A DNA stretch of 31,116 bases from an uncultured Peptococcaceae bacterium (lineage in GTDB: Bacteria; Bacillota; Peptococcia; Peptococcales; Peptococcaceae). Positions 1-8,532 of this stretch are shown here, piece after piece. Positions within the stretch are counted from its first letter, which is position 1, and the number at the start of each line of letters is the position of its first letter. The stretch lies in contig CAMYDW010000019.1 of NCBI GenBank assembly GCA_947254645.1, positions 1-31,116 on the forward strand, in the 5' to 3' direction. The position numbers and the translations under genes were made by a program. The notes beneath the pieces are model-generated. The model was given only the letters and a program-made list of their open reading frames with translations, was not told where the DNA came from and made no database searches.

Positions 1-2
1 TT

Positions 3-86
3 TCTGACGGTAAGAGTGAAAGATGGATTGGGTTAAATGGAAAGAGATTTACTTTCCCAGTACCACCTTATGGTGAAGAAAAATAA
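3..86 (+). CDS. 3' end of an unidentified protein-coding gene (partial)
   Basis: An open frame enters from the left edge and ends at a TAA at 84-86. It encodes a 27-residue tail containing SERWIGLNGKRF and ending PPYGEEK. The tail is hydrophilic with no recognisable motif, and it is followed by a good terminator hairpin at 170-212, which fits a real gene end. Two other frames are closed by early stops. I cannot name the product because only the last residues are present. Confidence 0.45.
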   Translation, partial: SDGKSERWIGLNGKRFTFPVPPYGEEK

Positions 87-169
87 TTTAATATAGGATC
101 TAACAACATTTATTGAGATTTTATCTTAAAATTTTAGCGGTTAAAGTTGTTGTTAATGATGAAGTTATA

Positions 170-212
170 ATATATGGTCTAAGGGATAAAACTTGGACCA
201 TATATTTTTTTA
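170..212 (+). terminator. Rho-independent terminator after the partial gene
   Basis: A 14-bp stem (170-183 with 192-205, one G-U pair, arm ATATATGGTCTAAG) is closed by an 8-nt loop and followed by a T-run up to 211. It lies about 85 nt after the stop of the partial gene and separates it from the ABC transporter unit. Confidence 0.75.
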
Positions 213-256
213 TGTCTGGCAAATGCTGGAAACCGTACAATGTGTTTTGTACTTTA

Positions 257-265
257 TGGTATAAT
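257..265 (+). promoter_or_regulatory. Extended -10 promoter for the ABC transporter operon
   Basis: TGGTATAAT is a perfect extended -10 element 60 nt before the ATPase start codon. No convincing -35 hexamer is seen at 17 bp, which an extended -10 can tolerate. Confidence 0.6.
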
Positions 266-324
266 AGGGTTATTCACATCACACGATGGCATATTTTTAC
301 TACGGCAATGCAAAGGAGACGCTT

Positions 325-1026
325 ATGGCCTATATTGAAATGATTGACAGTACCAAAACCTATCAGACAGGAGAAACGACCATTTATGCAAATAAAGCGG
401 TTTCTTTTGGCATTGAAAAAGGCGAGCTGGCGGTTATTCTAGGCACCTCTGGTGCAGGAAAATCGACAGTCTTAAATATCCTCGGTGGCATGGATCAAAA
501 CGACAGTGGTCAGGTGCTGATTGATGGGGTAGACATTGCACGTCATTCCAAAAAGGAGCTAACCACCTATCGACGCCATGATGTGGGCTTTGTCTTTCAA
601 TTCTACAATCTTGTGCCAAACTTGACGGCCCTTGAGAACGTGGAGTTGGCCTCGGAAATTGTGGCAGATGCCCTAGATTCAGTGGCTGTCTTGGAAAGTG
701 TGGCCTTGGGACATCGTCTCAACAACTTCCCTGCGCAGCTTTCTGGTGGGGAACAACAGCGTGTGGCGATCGCCAGAGCCATTGCCAAAAATCCAAAAAT
801 TCTTTTATGTGATGAGCCGACAGGGGCGCTGGATTATCACACTGGCAAGCATATTTTACAAATTTTACAGGACATGAGTCGCAAAAATGGCGCCACGGTG
901 ATTATCGTGACACATAATGCAGCATTGGCTCAAATTGCAGACCGTGTGATTCATATGCATGATGGCAGTGTGTCGAAGATTGAAGAAAATGCCACGCCTA
1001 AGGATATTGCAGATATTGAATGGTAG
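325..1026 (+). CDS. ABC transporter ATP-binding protein (MacB/LolD/YtrE type)
   Basis: This is the 233-residue nucleotide-binding subunit of an ABC exporter. It shows Walker A GTSGAGKST (about residues 40-48), the LSGGEQQR signature (from about 139), Walker B ILLCDEP (159-165) followed by TGALD, and the switch histidine in VTHN (about 197). This is the pattern of the MacB/LolD/FtsE-like group that pairs with FtsX-type permeases. I chose ATG 325 because AAGGAG lies 9 nt upstream; an earlier in-frame ATG at 286 has no ribosome binding site. The gene overlaps the permease reading frame just downstream, so the two form one operon. Known relatives move lipids or lipoproteins or resist antimicrobial peptides; the substrate here is unknown. 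Confidence 0.93.
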   Translation: MAYIEMIDSTKTYQTGETTIYANKAVSFGIEKGELAVILGTSGAGKSTVLNILGGMDQNDSGQVLIDGVDIARHSKKELTTYRRHDVGFVFQFYNLVPNLTALENVELASEIVADALDSVAVLESVALGHRLNNFPAQLSGGEQQRVAIARAIAKNPKILLCDEPTGALDYHTGKHILQILQDMSRKNGATVIIVTHNAALAQIADRVIHMHDGSVSKIEENATPKDIADIEW

Positions 1027-1034
1027 GTGATGAA

Positions 1035-3656
1035 ATGGGAAAAAAGATGCTTAAAAAAGAACGCAGAAGGGCGATTGTAGGCTCTAAAGGGCGTTTTCTA
1101 TCCATATTTTCATTGATGACATTGGGCATATTTGTTTTTATTGGGCTTCATATTTCTGGACCAGATATGAGACGTACTGCAGAGCTTTTTTATCAAGAGC
1201 AGCATTTGGCAGATCTCACAATTACCTCCCCTATTGGGCTGAATCATGAGGACCAGCAACTCATCGCGCATTTCCCAGAGGTACAAGATGTAGAGTATGG
1301 CTATATCAAAGATGTCAAGGAGGCCCATTCGTTGAGAAGCTTTCGCCTGCTTTCTCAACCCAAAAACTTATCAAAATATAAAATCGTCGAAGGGCGCTTG
1401 CCGACTGCAGGCAATCAAATTGCCCTGGATTATCGCTTGGCCAATATTTATGATTTGAAAGATACCATTACCTTTGACGATGTAGATAAAGGCATGCCAA
1501 CACTAAAAGAAAAGACGTATCAAATTGTTGGGTTTGTTAAATCAAGTGAGTACATTGACCAGAATTTTATTGGACAGACCACTGTCGGTACAGGTTCTTT
1601 AGACGGCTATGGTGTCATTCAAGAGGCGCAATTTAGCGCCGAGGGATATTCTATTGCACGCTTGTGCTTCAAGGATACCAAGGGGCTATCGCCTTATAGC
1701 GATGGCTACAAGGCTGCCATGAAGTCGCATCAATCAGCCATTGAAAATGCCCTCGATCAACGTGCTGACGAAAGACGACAGGCTTATCAAAGAGAAAAAT
1801 TGGCGAAAATCTCTCCCGCATTGACTCAAATTGCTCAGCAAAAGGCGCTTCTCGCTCAGTTGCCTGATCAGACAATGACGCAGGCATTGGCAGAGAAGGA
1901 AAAAGCGTTGCTTTTACAAAAAAATCAAATTGAGCATTTTTCGGCGCCTATTTATCAAGTTGGAGACCGAGAGGCCAACCCAGGCTATACGATTTATAGA
2001 GAAAACTCCGAGCGGATTGACGTGCTTTCGAGGATTTTCCCTGTGTTTATGTTTGCCGTGGCAGCATTGGTGGCCCTGACAACCATGACACGCTTTGTAG
2101 AAGAAGAACGAAAATACATGGGACTGCTCAAAGCGCTAGGGTATCGCAATAGAGATATCTACATGAAATTTGTCAATTATGGCTTTATTTCAAGCCTAGG
2201 GGGCACGATATTAGGTGCGCTCATTGGTTTTTTCATTTTGCCAAGAGAAATCTTTAAGGCCTATGCCACCACGTCAACCATTTCTGATGTGCAATTATTA
2301 TTCTCGTGGAAATACACGTTGATTGCTTTTGGCATCGCCCTTCTGTGTGCCTCCGCTTCTGCGTTGATTGTGGCAGTCAAGGCGTTACAGGAAAAACCAG
2401 CCAATCTACTATTGCCAAAGGCGCCAAAGGCAGGATCACGCATCTTTTTGGAACGGATTGGCATTGTTTGGCGACACCTTTCTTTCTCCAAAAAAGTTAC
2501 AGCACGCAACCTCTTTCGCTATAAAAGACGTATGCTCATGACCATCTTAGGGGTGGCTGGTTGTACTGCGCTGTTGGTGATGGGCTTTGGGATTAAGGAT
2601 TCTCTTTCTGGCTTGGTGGAAACACAGTATCAGGATATTCTCCAATACGATCTTGTGGCGATAAAAGAAGAAGCCACCCTGCACAATGCAGATGATCGTG
2701 CAGCCTTGGAGCGTTATCTGGAGAAAGGGGACATCACAGGGGCAAAGTCGGTGCATTATGAGGTGGTTACCAAAGACATTGAGCATGTCAGCCAGCAAAT
2801 CAGTGTCATTGTGCCAAAAGGCACCTCCTCCCTTGTGCCCTTTATAAACCTAAGAGAAGGACAAGGGGCTTTTCCCTTCACCTTTGGCAAACCTTCACGT
2901 GCAGCGTTGGCGCTGAATGATGAAGGCGTCGTGGTATCGCAAAAATTGGCAAAGTTACTCAATGCCGAAAGAGGAGATCACATCACCCTGACCGATGCCC
3001 AACATCAAAAGCACACCATGAAAGTTTCAGCTATTGCTGAAATGTATATGGGACATTATGTTTTTATGAATGAAGCAGCGTATCAGCAATTTTTTGGGAA
3101 AATGCCCACAGACAATGCCAGCCTTATTCGACTGGCACATCACGATGAGAAAAACGTACAAGCAGTGGCTGCTGAGTTGATTCAGATGGACCAAGTGGCA
3201 GGGGTGGTTCAAAATACGGAATTAAAGAAAAAAATCAATGCCCTCATGATGGGGCTCGACAATGTTATTTTGATTCTGATTGGTTGTGCGGTGCTCTTGG
3301 CCTTTGTGGTCATTTATAATTTGAGCAATATTAATGTGTCGGAGCGGATACGAGAGCTTTCGACGATAAAAGTCCTTGGCTTTTATGATCAAGAAGTGAC
3401 CAGCTATATTTATCGAGAAACCCTTATTCTTTCTGCAATTGGTATTTTGATCGGCTTTTTCTTTGGCTTTTTGTTGCATCGTTTCATTATTACAGCACTG
3501 CCGCCTTATGATTCTATGTTTAATATGGCGCTGCAGTGGAGCAATCTTGGCTTATCGGCGCTGATGACAATGGCCATCACTCTCTTTATTAGTGTCATCA
3601 TGCATCGCAAAATCCAACGGGTGGATATGCTAGAAGCCCTCAAATCTTTGGAATAG
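1035..3656 (+). CDS. ABC transporter permease with two FtsX domains
   Basis: The product is an 873-residue membrane subunit, partner of the ATPase just upstream. One membrane helix lies near the N-terminus (IFSLMTLGIFVFIGLHI). A large extracytoplasmic region follows, with a charged coiled-coil-like stretch around residues 230-300 rich in Ala, Gln and Glu. Then come a first FtsX domain of three helices (about 335-455), a further helix near 510 (MLMTILGVAGCTALLVMGF), a second extracytoplasmic domain, and a C-terminal FtsX domain (about 745-870). This two-FtsX layout is typical of Bacillota exporters of the macrolide/peptide/lipoprotein class. I prefer ATG 1035 (AGGTG 5 nt upstream) over ATG 1020, which overlaps the ATPase stop and lacks a ribosome binding site. 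The substrate is not deducible. Confidence 0.88.
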   Translation: MGKKMLKKERRRAIVGSKGRFLSIFSLMTLGIFVFIGLHISGPDMRRTAELFYQEQHLADLTITSPIGLNHEDQQLIAHFPEVQDVEYGYIKDVKEAHSLRSFRLLSQPKNLSKYKIVEGRLPTAGNQIALDYRLANIYDLKDTITFDDVDKGMPTLKEKTYQIVGFVKSSEYIDQNFIGQTTVGTGSLDGYGVIQEAQFSAEGYSIARLCFKDTKGLSPYSDGYKAAMKSHQSAIENALDQRADERRQAYQREKLAKISPALTQIAQQKALLAQLPDQTMTQALAEKEKALLLQKNQIEHFSAPIYQVGDREANPGYTIYRENSERIDVLSRIFPVFMFAVAALVALTTMTRFVEEERKYMGLLKALGYRNRDIYMKFVNYGFISSLGGTILGALIGFFILPREIFKAYATTSTISDVQLLFSWKYTLIAFGIALLCASASALIVAVKALQEKPANLLLPKAPKAGSRIFLERIGIVWRHLSFSKKVTARNLFRYKRRMLMTILGVAGCTALLVMGFGIKDSLSGLVETQYQDILQYDLVAIKEEATLHNADDRAALERYLEKGDITGAKSVHYEVVTKDIEHVSQQISVIVPKGTSSLVPFINLREGQGAFPFTFGKPSRAALALNDEGVVVSQKLAKLLNAERGDHITLTDAQHQKHTMKVSAIAEMYMGHYVFMNEAAYQQFFGKMPTDNASLIRLAHHDEKNVQAVAAELIQMDQVAGVVQNTELKKKINALMMGLDNVILILIGCAVLLAFVVIYNLSNINVSERIRELSTIKVLGFYDQEVTSYIYRETLILSAIGILIGFFFGFLLHRFIITALPPYDSMFNMALQWSNLGLSALMTMAITLFISVIMHRKIQRVDMLEALKSLE

Positions 3657-3685
3657 TCGAAGCAATCAAAACACCACAACAATAA

Positions 3686-3823
3686 AATTTTTGTGGCGAA
3701 CGAGAAACCATCGCTGGTTTTATTTTATTTAGCATCCTTGTGCTATTGTTTGTGCTTTATTGTTATATTTTTGTACGAGTCGGTTTTAAATTAAGACGCA
3801 GAAAAAAACAACTTCAAGAATAA
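3686..3823 (+). pseudogene. Remnant of a small membrane protein, no start codon
   Basis: An open frame between TAA 3683-3685 and TAA 3821-3823 encodes a hydrophobic helix (ILFSILVLLFVLYCYIFV) followed by a basic tail KLRRRKKQLQE. That looks like a real single-pass membrane protein C-terminus. No ATG, GTG or TTG is in frame, so it is probably the tail of a lost gene. A chance ORF cannot be excluded. Confidence 0.35.
3705..3730 (+). terminator. Possible terminator after the ABC operon
   Basis: A short stem AAACCA/TGGTTT around a TCGC loop is followed by TATTTTATTT. It lies 48 nt after the permease stop. The stem is only 6 bp, so this is tentative; it also overlaps the small membrane-protein remnant. 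Confidence 0.4.
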
Positions 3824-3866
3824 AGGGTATGATTAAAAGAGTGTAAGATGCAAAAAAGGAGGGCTT

Positions 3867-4610
3867 ATGAAAATCATTGTTTCACCAGCAAAAAAAATGC
3901 GACAAGAGGATAGCCTTTCCTATGAAGGGGTGCCTATATTCTTAGAAAAAACGACCTTGTTGATGAAAGGCATTCAAGCGCTTTCTTATGAGGACGCCAA
4001 AGCGCTTTGGAAGTGCAACGACAAAATTGCCACACTCAATGTGGAACGCTTTGCCAATATGTCGTTGACAGAGGGCCTATCTCCAGCAATTTTATCCTAT
4101 GAAGGGCTGCAATATCAGCACATGGCACCAGAGGTTTTTGATAGAAAGCAGCTTGAATGGGTGCAGGAGCATCTGCGTATTCTTTCAGGCTTTTATGGTG
4201 TGGTCAGACCGTTAGATGGCATTGTCCCCTATCGACTAGAGATGCAGGCAAAAGGGGATTTTCCAAATAGCACCAATCTCTATGATTTTTGGGGCAAGGC
4301 AATTTATCAAGAAATCATCCATGAAGATGGCGTGGTACTTAATCTGGCTTCCAAAGAATATTCAAAATGCGTGGAAAAATATCTCACCGCAGAGGATCGT
4401 TTTATTGTTTGTCAATTTGTAGAGTTGATTGATGGAAAACTCAAGCAAAAAGGCACCCTTGCTAAAATGGCAAGAGGAGAAATGGTGCGTTTCCTTGCTG
4501 AATCCCAAGGAACCGCTCCGGAGGACGCAAAGAAATTTGATAAACTTGGTTTTGTTTTTGCAGAAAGTTATTCCACAGAAACAAACTATGTATTTATAAA
4601 AAAAGATTGA
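3867..4610 (+). CDS. yaaA: Peroxide stress protein YaaA (UPF0246/DUF328)
   Basis: The 247-residue product starts with the family hallmark MKIIVSPAKKM and contains LSGFYGVVRPLDGIVPYRLEM and the NLASKEYSK segment, all characteristic of YaaA. In Escherichia coli YaaA lowers free intracellular iron under peroxide stress, and structural work describes the family as DNA-binding. The length fits the family. The start ATG has AAGGAGGG 6 nt upstream. It is a single gene with its own terminator (4604-4632). Regulation cannot be read from the upstream region; I see no clear peroxide-regulator box. Confidence 0.93.
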   Translation: MKIIVSPAKKMRQEDSLSYEGVPIFLEKTTLLMKGIQALSYEDAKALWKCNDKIATLNVERFANMSLTEGLSPAILSYEGLQYQHMAPEVFDRKQLEWVQEHLRILSGFYGVVRPLDGIVPYRLEMQAKGDFPNSTNLYDFWGKAIYQEIIHEDGVVLNLASKEYSKCVEKYLTAEDRFIVCQFVELIDGKLKQKGTLAKMARGEMVRFLAESQGTAPEDAKKFDKLGFVFAESYSTETNYVFIKKD

Positions 4611-4632
4611 GCGAATGGCTCAATCTTTTTTT
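4604..4632 (+). terminator. Terminator of yaaA
   Basis: The 9-bp perfect stem AGATTGAGC/GCTCAATCT has a 5-nt loop and is followed by a run of T. It begins inside the last codons of yaaA. Confidence 0.85.
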
Positions 4633-4754
4633 CGTGGATTATTTCAGAAAAAGATTTAATTAAAAGCACTAATAAATCATGATTGAGTAGGATTGAAAAT
4701 AAACAAATAATATGTTATGTAAGCACTAAAATATTACAGAAAGGAGGAAATCTT

Positions 4755-7700
4755 ATGAGAAGAAAAGAAAAAAAATATTTTCTCATTGGCATCTTATTTT
4801 CCTTAATGCTTTTTTTTGGAGGGCTTTTTAGTACAACTTTAGTATACGCACAAGAAAATGCGTCCATGCTAGAAAATAATGAAGGGGTGACGACTTTAGA
4901 AGTTAAACCTTCGACAAATGAAAATTCTTCACTAGAAAGCACAGCAGAAAATAAAGATGGCAATGGATTAAGTGCGACATCTCATGTAGAGGGAAATATT
5001 TCAGAAATAGCTGAAACTGGTAATTCTGATGCCAAGCCTTTATCTGCGGATTCAGTATTAACCCCACCTGTGAGTAGTGACAATGTTATCTATTTAGATG
5101 GTGTAAAAGGTAATGATACGAATGATGGTCTTACAAAAAACACTGCTGTCAAAACTTTTGCCAGAGCAAAGGAATTGGCAGGCAACAACTTTCGTATTGA
5201 GAAGATTGTTGTTATTGGAACGACAGACATACAAGGTGATATTTCTTTAGAAGGTACAAAAGCGATTCTCTCAAGAGACAATGATTTTTCAGGCTATATG
5301 TTGCGTGTAAATACTGGTAATGAAGCAACATTGAGCAATATCATTGTTGATGGTGCAGGAGATGGTATACCAAATAAGCTGTCAATGATTCAGGTATTAA
5401 ATGGTATTTTAAATATCCAAAAAGACACCATTTTGCGTAATAATAAAATCAAGGTGTTAGAGGATCCTAATAAAACTGGCGTCGATCGTATAAGTGCTGC
5501 TGAAGGTGGTGCAATCCATGCGACCAATAGTACTATTAATATGATCGATGGTGAAATCACAGAAAATGAAGCAACCAATGGTGGCGGCATTTATCTTAGT
5601 AAATCTACCCTTAATATGTCTGGGGGCAGTATCCATCACAATGAAGTAGCACGTGTAGAAGATACAACTGTTACGCCTACTCAGTATTATGCAGCAGGCG
5701 GTGGTGTTTGTATCAATAATGGTTCTGTCATGAATTTTTCAGGTGGTTCTATCACAAATAATAAATCCGCTGAAGTGGGCGGGGGGATTAGTGTAGGCAC
5801 CAGAACTTGGAGTAATGGAAAAGACTATCTTAATATGTCTGGTGGTATCGTTGATGCCAATCAAGCAGGTGCAGCAGGCGGTGGTATTTTTGTACAACTT
5901 GGCTATGGCAATAGACATGCAACTGCAACCATAGAAGGTGGCGAAATCACTAACAATGTGATGAATGGCACAGGTGTTACAGAACAAAGTTTTGGTGGTG
6001 GCGGCATTTATGTAAACGGGATTGATGCGCAATATTCTGAGTGGACTAATGGCGAATTGATTCTAAAGAATGCCCTTATCACAGATAATAAGGCAGCCTT
6101 TGCAGGTGGTGGTTATGCTGCATGTCCTGTATCAAATACCAGGATATATGTGACGGATGGTGCGGCAATTTATCAAAATACCTCTGAAAAAAATATGGAT
6201 ATTAAAGGGGCGCAAGGGAAAAATTCCAATGAAATCTATATTGCTGCAGTTCCGTCTCGCTATTTTGGCAGCCATGGTGGCAATCCTGCCTATACCATTA
6301 GTGAACGCATGTTAGGCGGACAGCCATACAATTGGAAAAATGAGAATAATGAACCTGTTGACAAAAATCTGCTTAGTGGAACGCTAGACAGTAGCAGTCT
6401 CGAACAGAAATTCCTACATACAGATGAAGTAGCTTCTCCACTCACATTGGCACTTGCCAGAGTACGAATTGCAGGAAATTACTCTGTGACACGTGGTGGA
6501 GGAATTGGTTCAAATGGGAATGTCACAATAGGGACAGATACGCCTAAAAAAGACCTCTATCTTAAAAAAATATGGGGCGAGGGTGTGACGCCAGAATCTA
6601 TTGAATTAGAAGTTGGTGTTGATATAGATGGTCAACATATTCCATTTGAGACCCTTACTTTGAATGAAAATAATCATTTTGAAAGAGTGATTAAGGATTT
6701 ACCTGCTTCTTTTTTAGGAAAAAATCTCGAAGACGTTGTTTATGTGAAGGAATTAAATGGCGATAAATTCAGAACGACTATTAGTAAGGCTGTGAAGAGA
6801 AAAGCACCAAAAACATTATCTTTTGATTTGTTTCGTCCACAATTTTCAGATTATGAAAATATTGGAGCGACTTATCAAAATACCAAAGCTTTTGATAGGG
6901 ATAAATGGGATTTTAATGATTTTTCAGTGGCATTTCATCTTCATATAGAAGGAGATCCAAATACATATACTGAAACGATGAATTATAAATCAGAATCATT
7001 TAGTTGGAGTGAAATTGCTCGTTTTTCAAAAATACCTTTTGATGGTGATGATATCGCTATTGAGTATTACGGCACATCTGATAATGATCCTCATCGGAAA
7101 AACTTTTTTAAACCAAATCTTTTTGAATATGATTTATATTTGAAAAAAGATAAAAATGGAAATTGGGTTTTACAGATACCATACCTTTATCCAATGATGT
7201 ACGATAAAAATGGTAAAGAAGTAACCAATGAAAAAATTCTTTCAGTAAGAAATATTGTGACAGGAAATACCAATGATGGAGCAAATCTAGCCTTTGTGAT
7301 TCGTGTTAAAAATGATAAGCCGACGCCACCTCCGCCATCATATACACCAAACAAACCGGTGTATACAACAATCAAAGGAACAAAAAAATGGATTGGAGAT
7401 GAAGAAGGCAATCGTCCAAAATCTATTGAAGTGCTTTTGGTGAATCAAGACAACGAAAAAATAGTTGAAAAAATTACGGTAAGTGAAAAAACGAATTGGC
7501 AATACACATTTGATCATGTTCTTGCAAAAGATGCCTCTGGTAAAGTATATCGCTATAGGGTAGAGGAAGTTGTACCAGAAGGTTATTCTGTACACTATAA
7601 CGGCTATGATATTACGAATACCAAGGTGAAAAAGCCTAAATATACGAATATTGAAGGTAATAAAATCTGGATTGGTGATACAGAAGCCGATAGACCTAAT

Positions 7701-8075
7701 GCTATTAAAGTGAAACTTATTGATACACTAACAGGAAAAACGATTAAAACTATTAGTGTAACAGCAGAAACAAATTGGCATTTTAATTTTGAACATATTT
7801 TACTAAAAGATGAGCAAGACGTTATTCACTCTTATCGTGTAGAAGAAATGGTTCCTGCAGGCTATACGGTGCGTTATGATGGCTATAATATTATCAACGA
7901 AAAAAATAAGTTGCCGAAACCACCAACGCCATTGGTACCACATAAACCACATCAACCACCTGAACCACCTGCCGTGCCACAAACAGGCGATATAAATGAT
8001 ATTTTGATATATTTGTTTATGTTGCTTTCTGCAGGAATGGCTCTATTGGTGATTGGTAAGAAAAAAGTATCATAA
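4755..8075 (+). CDS. Cell-surface beta-helix/Cna-B repeat protein with a VPQTG sorting-like signal
   Basis: The 1106-residue product has a signal peptide (basic MRRKEKK, long hydrophobic core, likely cut after VYAQ). A Ser/Asn/Glu-rich linker leads to a beta-helix domain of about 112-590, starting VIYLDGVKGNDTNDG and carrying repeated GGGI and MSGGSI turns. A middle domain (about 595-860) follows, then a Pro stretch and two Cna-B-like repeats (about 869-960 and 962-1055). Each repeat starts with a K-W/IWIGD strand and ends with YRVEE, so Lys-Asn isopeptide crosslinks are likely. After a Pro-rich spacer comes VPQTGD (about 1072), a membrane helix and KKK. This is an LPXTG-like anchor with Val for Leu; no sortase is in the window. 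I chose ATG 4755 (AAGGAGG upstream) over an upstream TTG. A surface adhesin role is inferred. Confidence 0.85.
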   Translation: MRRKEKKYFLIGILFSLMLFFGGLFSTTLVYAQENASMLENNEGVTTLEVKPSTNENSSLESTAENKDGNGLSATSHVEGNISEIAETGNSDAKPLSADSVLTPPVSSDNVIYLDGVKGNDTNDGLTKNTAVKTFARAKELAGNNFRIEKIVVIGTTDIQGDISLEGTKAILSRDNDFSGYMLRVNTGNEATLSNIIVDGAGDGIPNKLSMIQVLNGILNIQKDTILRNNKIKVLEDPNKTGVDRISAAEGGAIHATNSTINMIDGEITENEATNGGGIYLSKSTLNMSGGSIHHNEVARVEDTTVTPTQYYAAGGGVCINNGSVMNFSGGSITNNKSAEVGGGISVGTRTWSNGKDYLNMSGGIVDANQAGAAGGGIFVQLGYGNRHATATIEGGEITNNVMNGTGVTEQSFGGGGIYVNGIDAQYSEWTNGELILKNALITDNKAAFAGGGYAACPVSNTRIYVTDGAAIYQNTSEKNMDIKGAQGKNSNEIYIAAVPSRYFGSHGGNPAYTISERMLGGQPYNWKNENNEPVDKNLLSGTLDSSSLEQKFLHTDEVASPLTLALARVRIAGNYSVTRGGGIGSNGNVTIGTDTPKKDLYLKKIWGEGVTPESIELEVGVDIDGQHIPFETLTLNENNHFERVIKDLPASFLGKNLEDVVYVKELNGDKFRTTISKAVKRKAPKTLSFDLFRPQFSDYENIGATYQNTKAFDRDKWDFNDFSVAFHLHIEGDPNTYTETMNYKSESFSWSEIARFSKIPFDGDDIAIEYYGTSDNDPHRKNFFKPNLFEYDLYLKKDKNGNWVLQIPYLYPMMYDKNGKEVTNEKILSVRNIVTGNTNDGANLAFVIRVKNDKPTPPPPSYTPNKPVYTTIKGTKKWIGDEEGNRPKSIEVLLVNQDNEKIVEKITVSEKTNWQYTFDHVLAKDASGKVYRYRVEEVVPEGYSVHYNGYDITNTKVKKPKYTNIEGNKIWIGDTEADRPNAIKVKLIDTLTGKTIKTISVTAETNWHFNFEHILLKDEQDVIHSYRVEEMVPAGYTVRYDGYNIINEKNKLPKPPTPLVPHKPHQPPEPPAVPQTGDINDILIYLFMLLSAGMALLVIGKKKVS

Positions 8076-8114
8076 AAATAAACCAGATAGGGCAAGCCTA
8101 TCTGGTTTATTTTT
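8074..8114. terminator. Bidirectional terminator after the surface-protein gene
   Basis: An 18-bp perfect stem (8074-8091 with 8097-8114) around a 5-nt loop GCAAG has A- and T-tracts at its ends, so it can work from both strands. The left arm includes the stop codon region of the surface-protein gene; the leftward remnant at 8135 points at it. Confidence 0.88.
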
Positions 8115-8134
8115 ATGATGATATTGATTTGTAT

Positions 8135-8395
8135 TCATTTTTTACGCTTATAAAATTGTATTCCCAATATGCTGATGGCTATCAATGAAGTACTTATCCA
8201 TAGGGGTAGTTGAAGAAGAGAGATTTCTGGTACAAAGAGGTAAATATATAGCGATAGCAGAAAAATCATGGCAAAGAGGCTACCTATGACGATTCTTTCT
8301 TTCAAAGATACTTGCTTATCAGGCGTATTCAATGCATGGCGTGTGAGGTATACAATGAGTCCAATAGAAGCACCAATGATTTTGTAATCGAAGCT
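8135..8395 (-). pseudogene. C-terminal fragment of a small membrane protein
   Basis: On the minus strand an open frame reads through two hydrophobic helices (GSLFAMIFLLSLYIYLFV and LPLWISTSLIAISILGI) to the tail QFYKRKK. In-frame hydrophobic coding (KIIGASIGLIVYL) continues upstream of the only plausible start (TTG at 8332, no ribosome binding site) as far as the junction with the PadR fragment near 8395. I therefore read it as the tail of a gene whose 5' part was lost. Family not recognised. Confidence 0.45.
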
Positions 8396-8486
8396 AAAGT
8401 GGATAGACGGTTCCTTCGGTCATATCAGTTAAGCCGAGGTCTTTGAGAGCTTGGACAATTTCGTAGCCATAGGTTTCTTCTTGGTC
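8394..8486 (-). pseudogene. PadR-family transcriptional regulator fragment
   Basis: The minus-strand translation contains YGYEIVQALKDLGL and EGTVYPL, the highly conserved N-terminal winged-helix core of PadR regulators, where the family normally continues with LLRLE. Here a TAG follows YPL. Upstream, the PadR sequence ends exactly at 8486, where a 27-bp segment copied from the downstream dehydrogenase gene begins. Only about 30 codons survive, with neither N-terminus nor C-terminal domain, so it is a dead fragment. Confidence 0.7.
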
Positions 8487-8513
8487 AAGGTGTTGCCAGA
8501 AAAAACCATCATT
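8487..8513 (+). repeat. 27-bp exact copy of part of the dehydrogenase gene (copy 1)
   Basis: These 27 bases are identical, in the same orientation, to 10140-10166 inside the 3-hydroxyacyl-CoA dehydrogenase-like gene, where they encode VLPEKTII. Flanking bases differ on both sides. It sits precisely between the PadR fragment and the ribosome binding site of the gene at 8533. Confidence 0.9.
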
Positions 8514-8532
8514 TAGAAAAGGAGAAAACGAC

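Noticed and set aside
5500..6100. CRISPR-like periodicity in the surface-protein gene
   Set aside because: The repeats are Gly/Asn-rich protein repeats that vary at DNA level and are in frame; no exact spaced repeats. No CRISPR array or cas gene is seen anywhere in the window.
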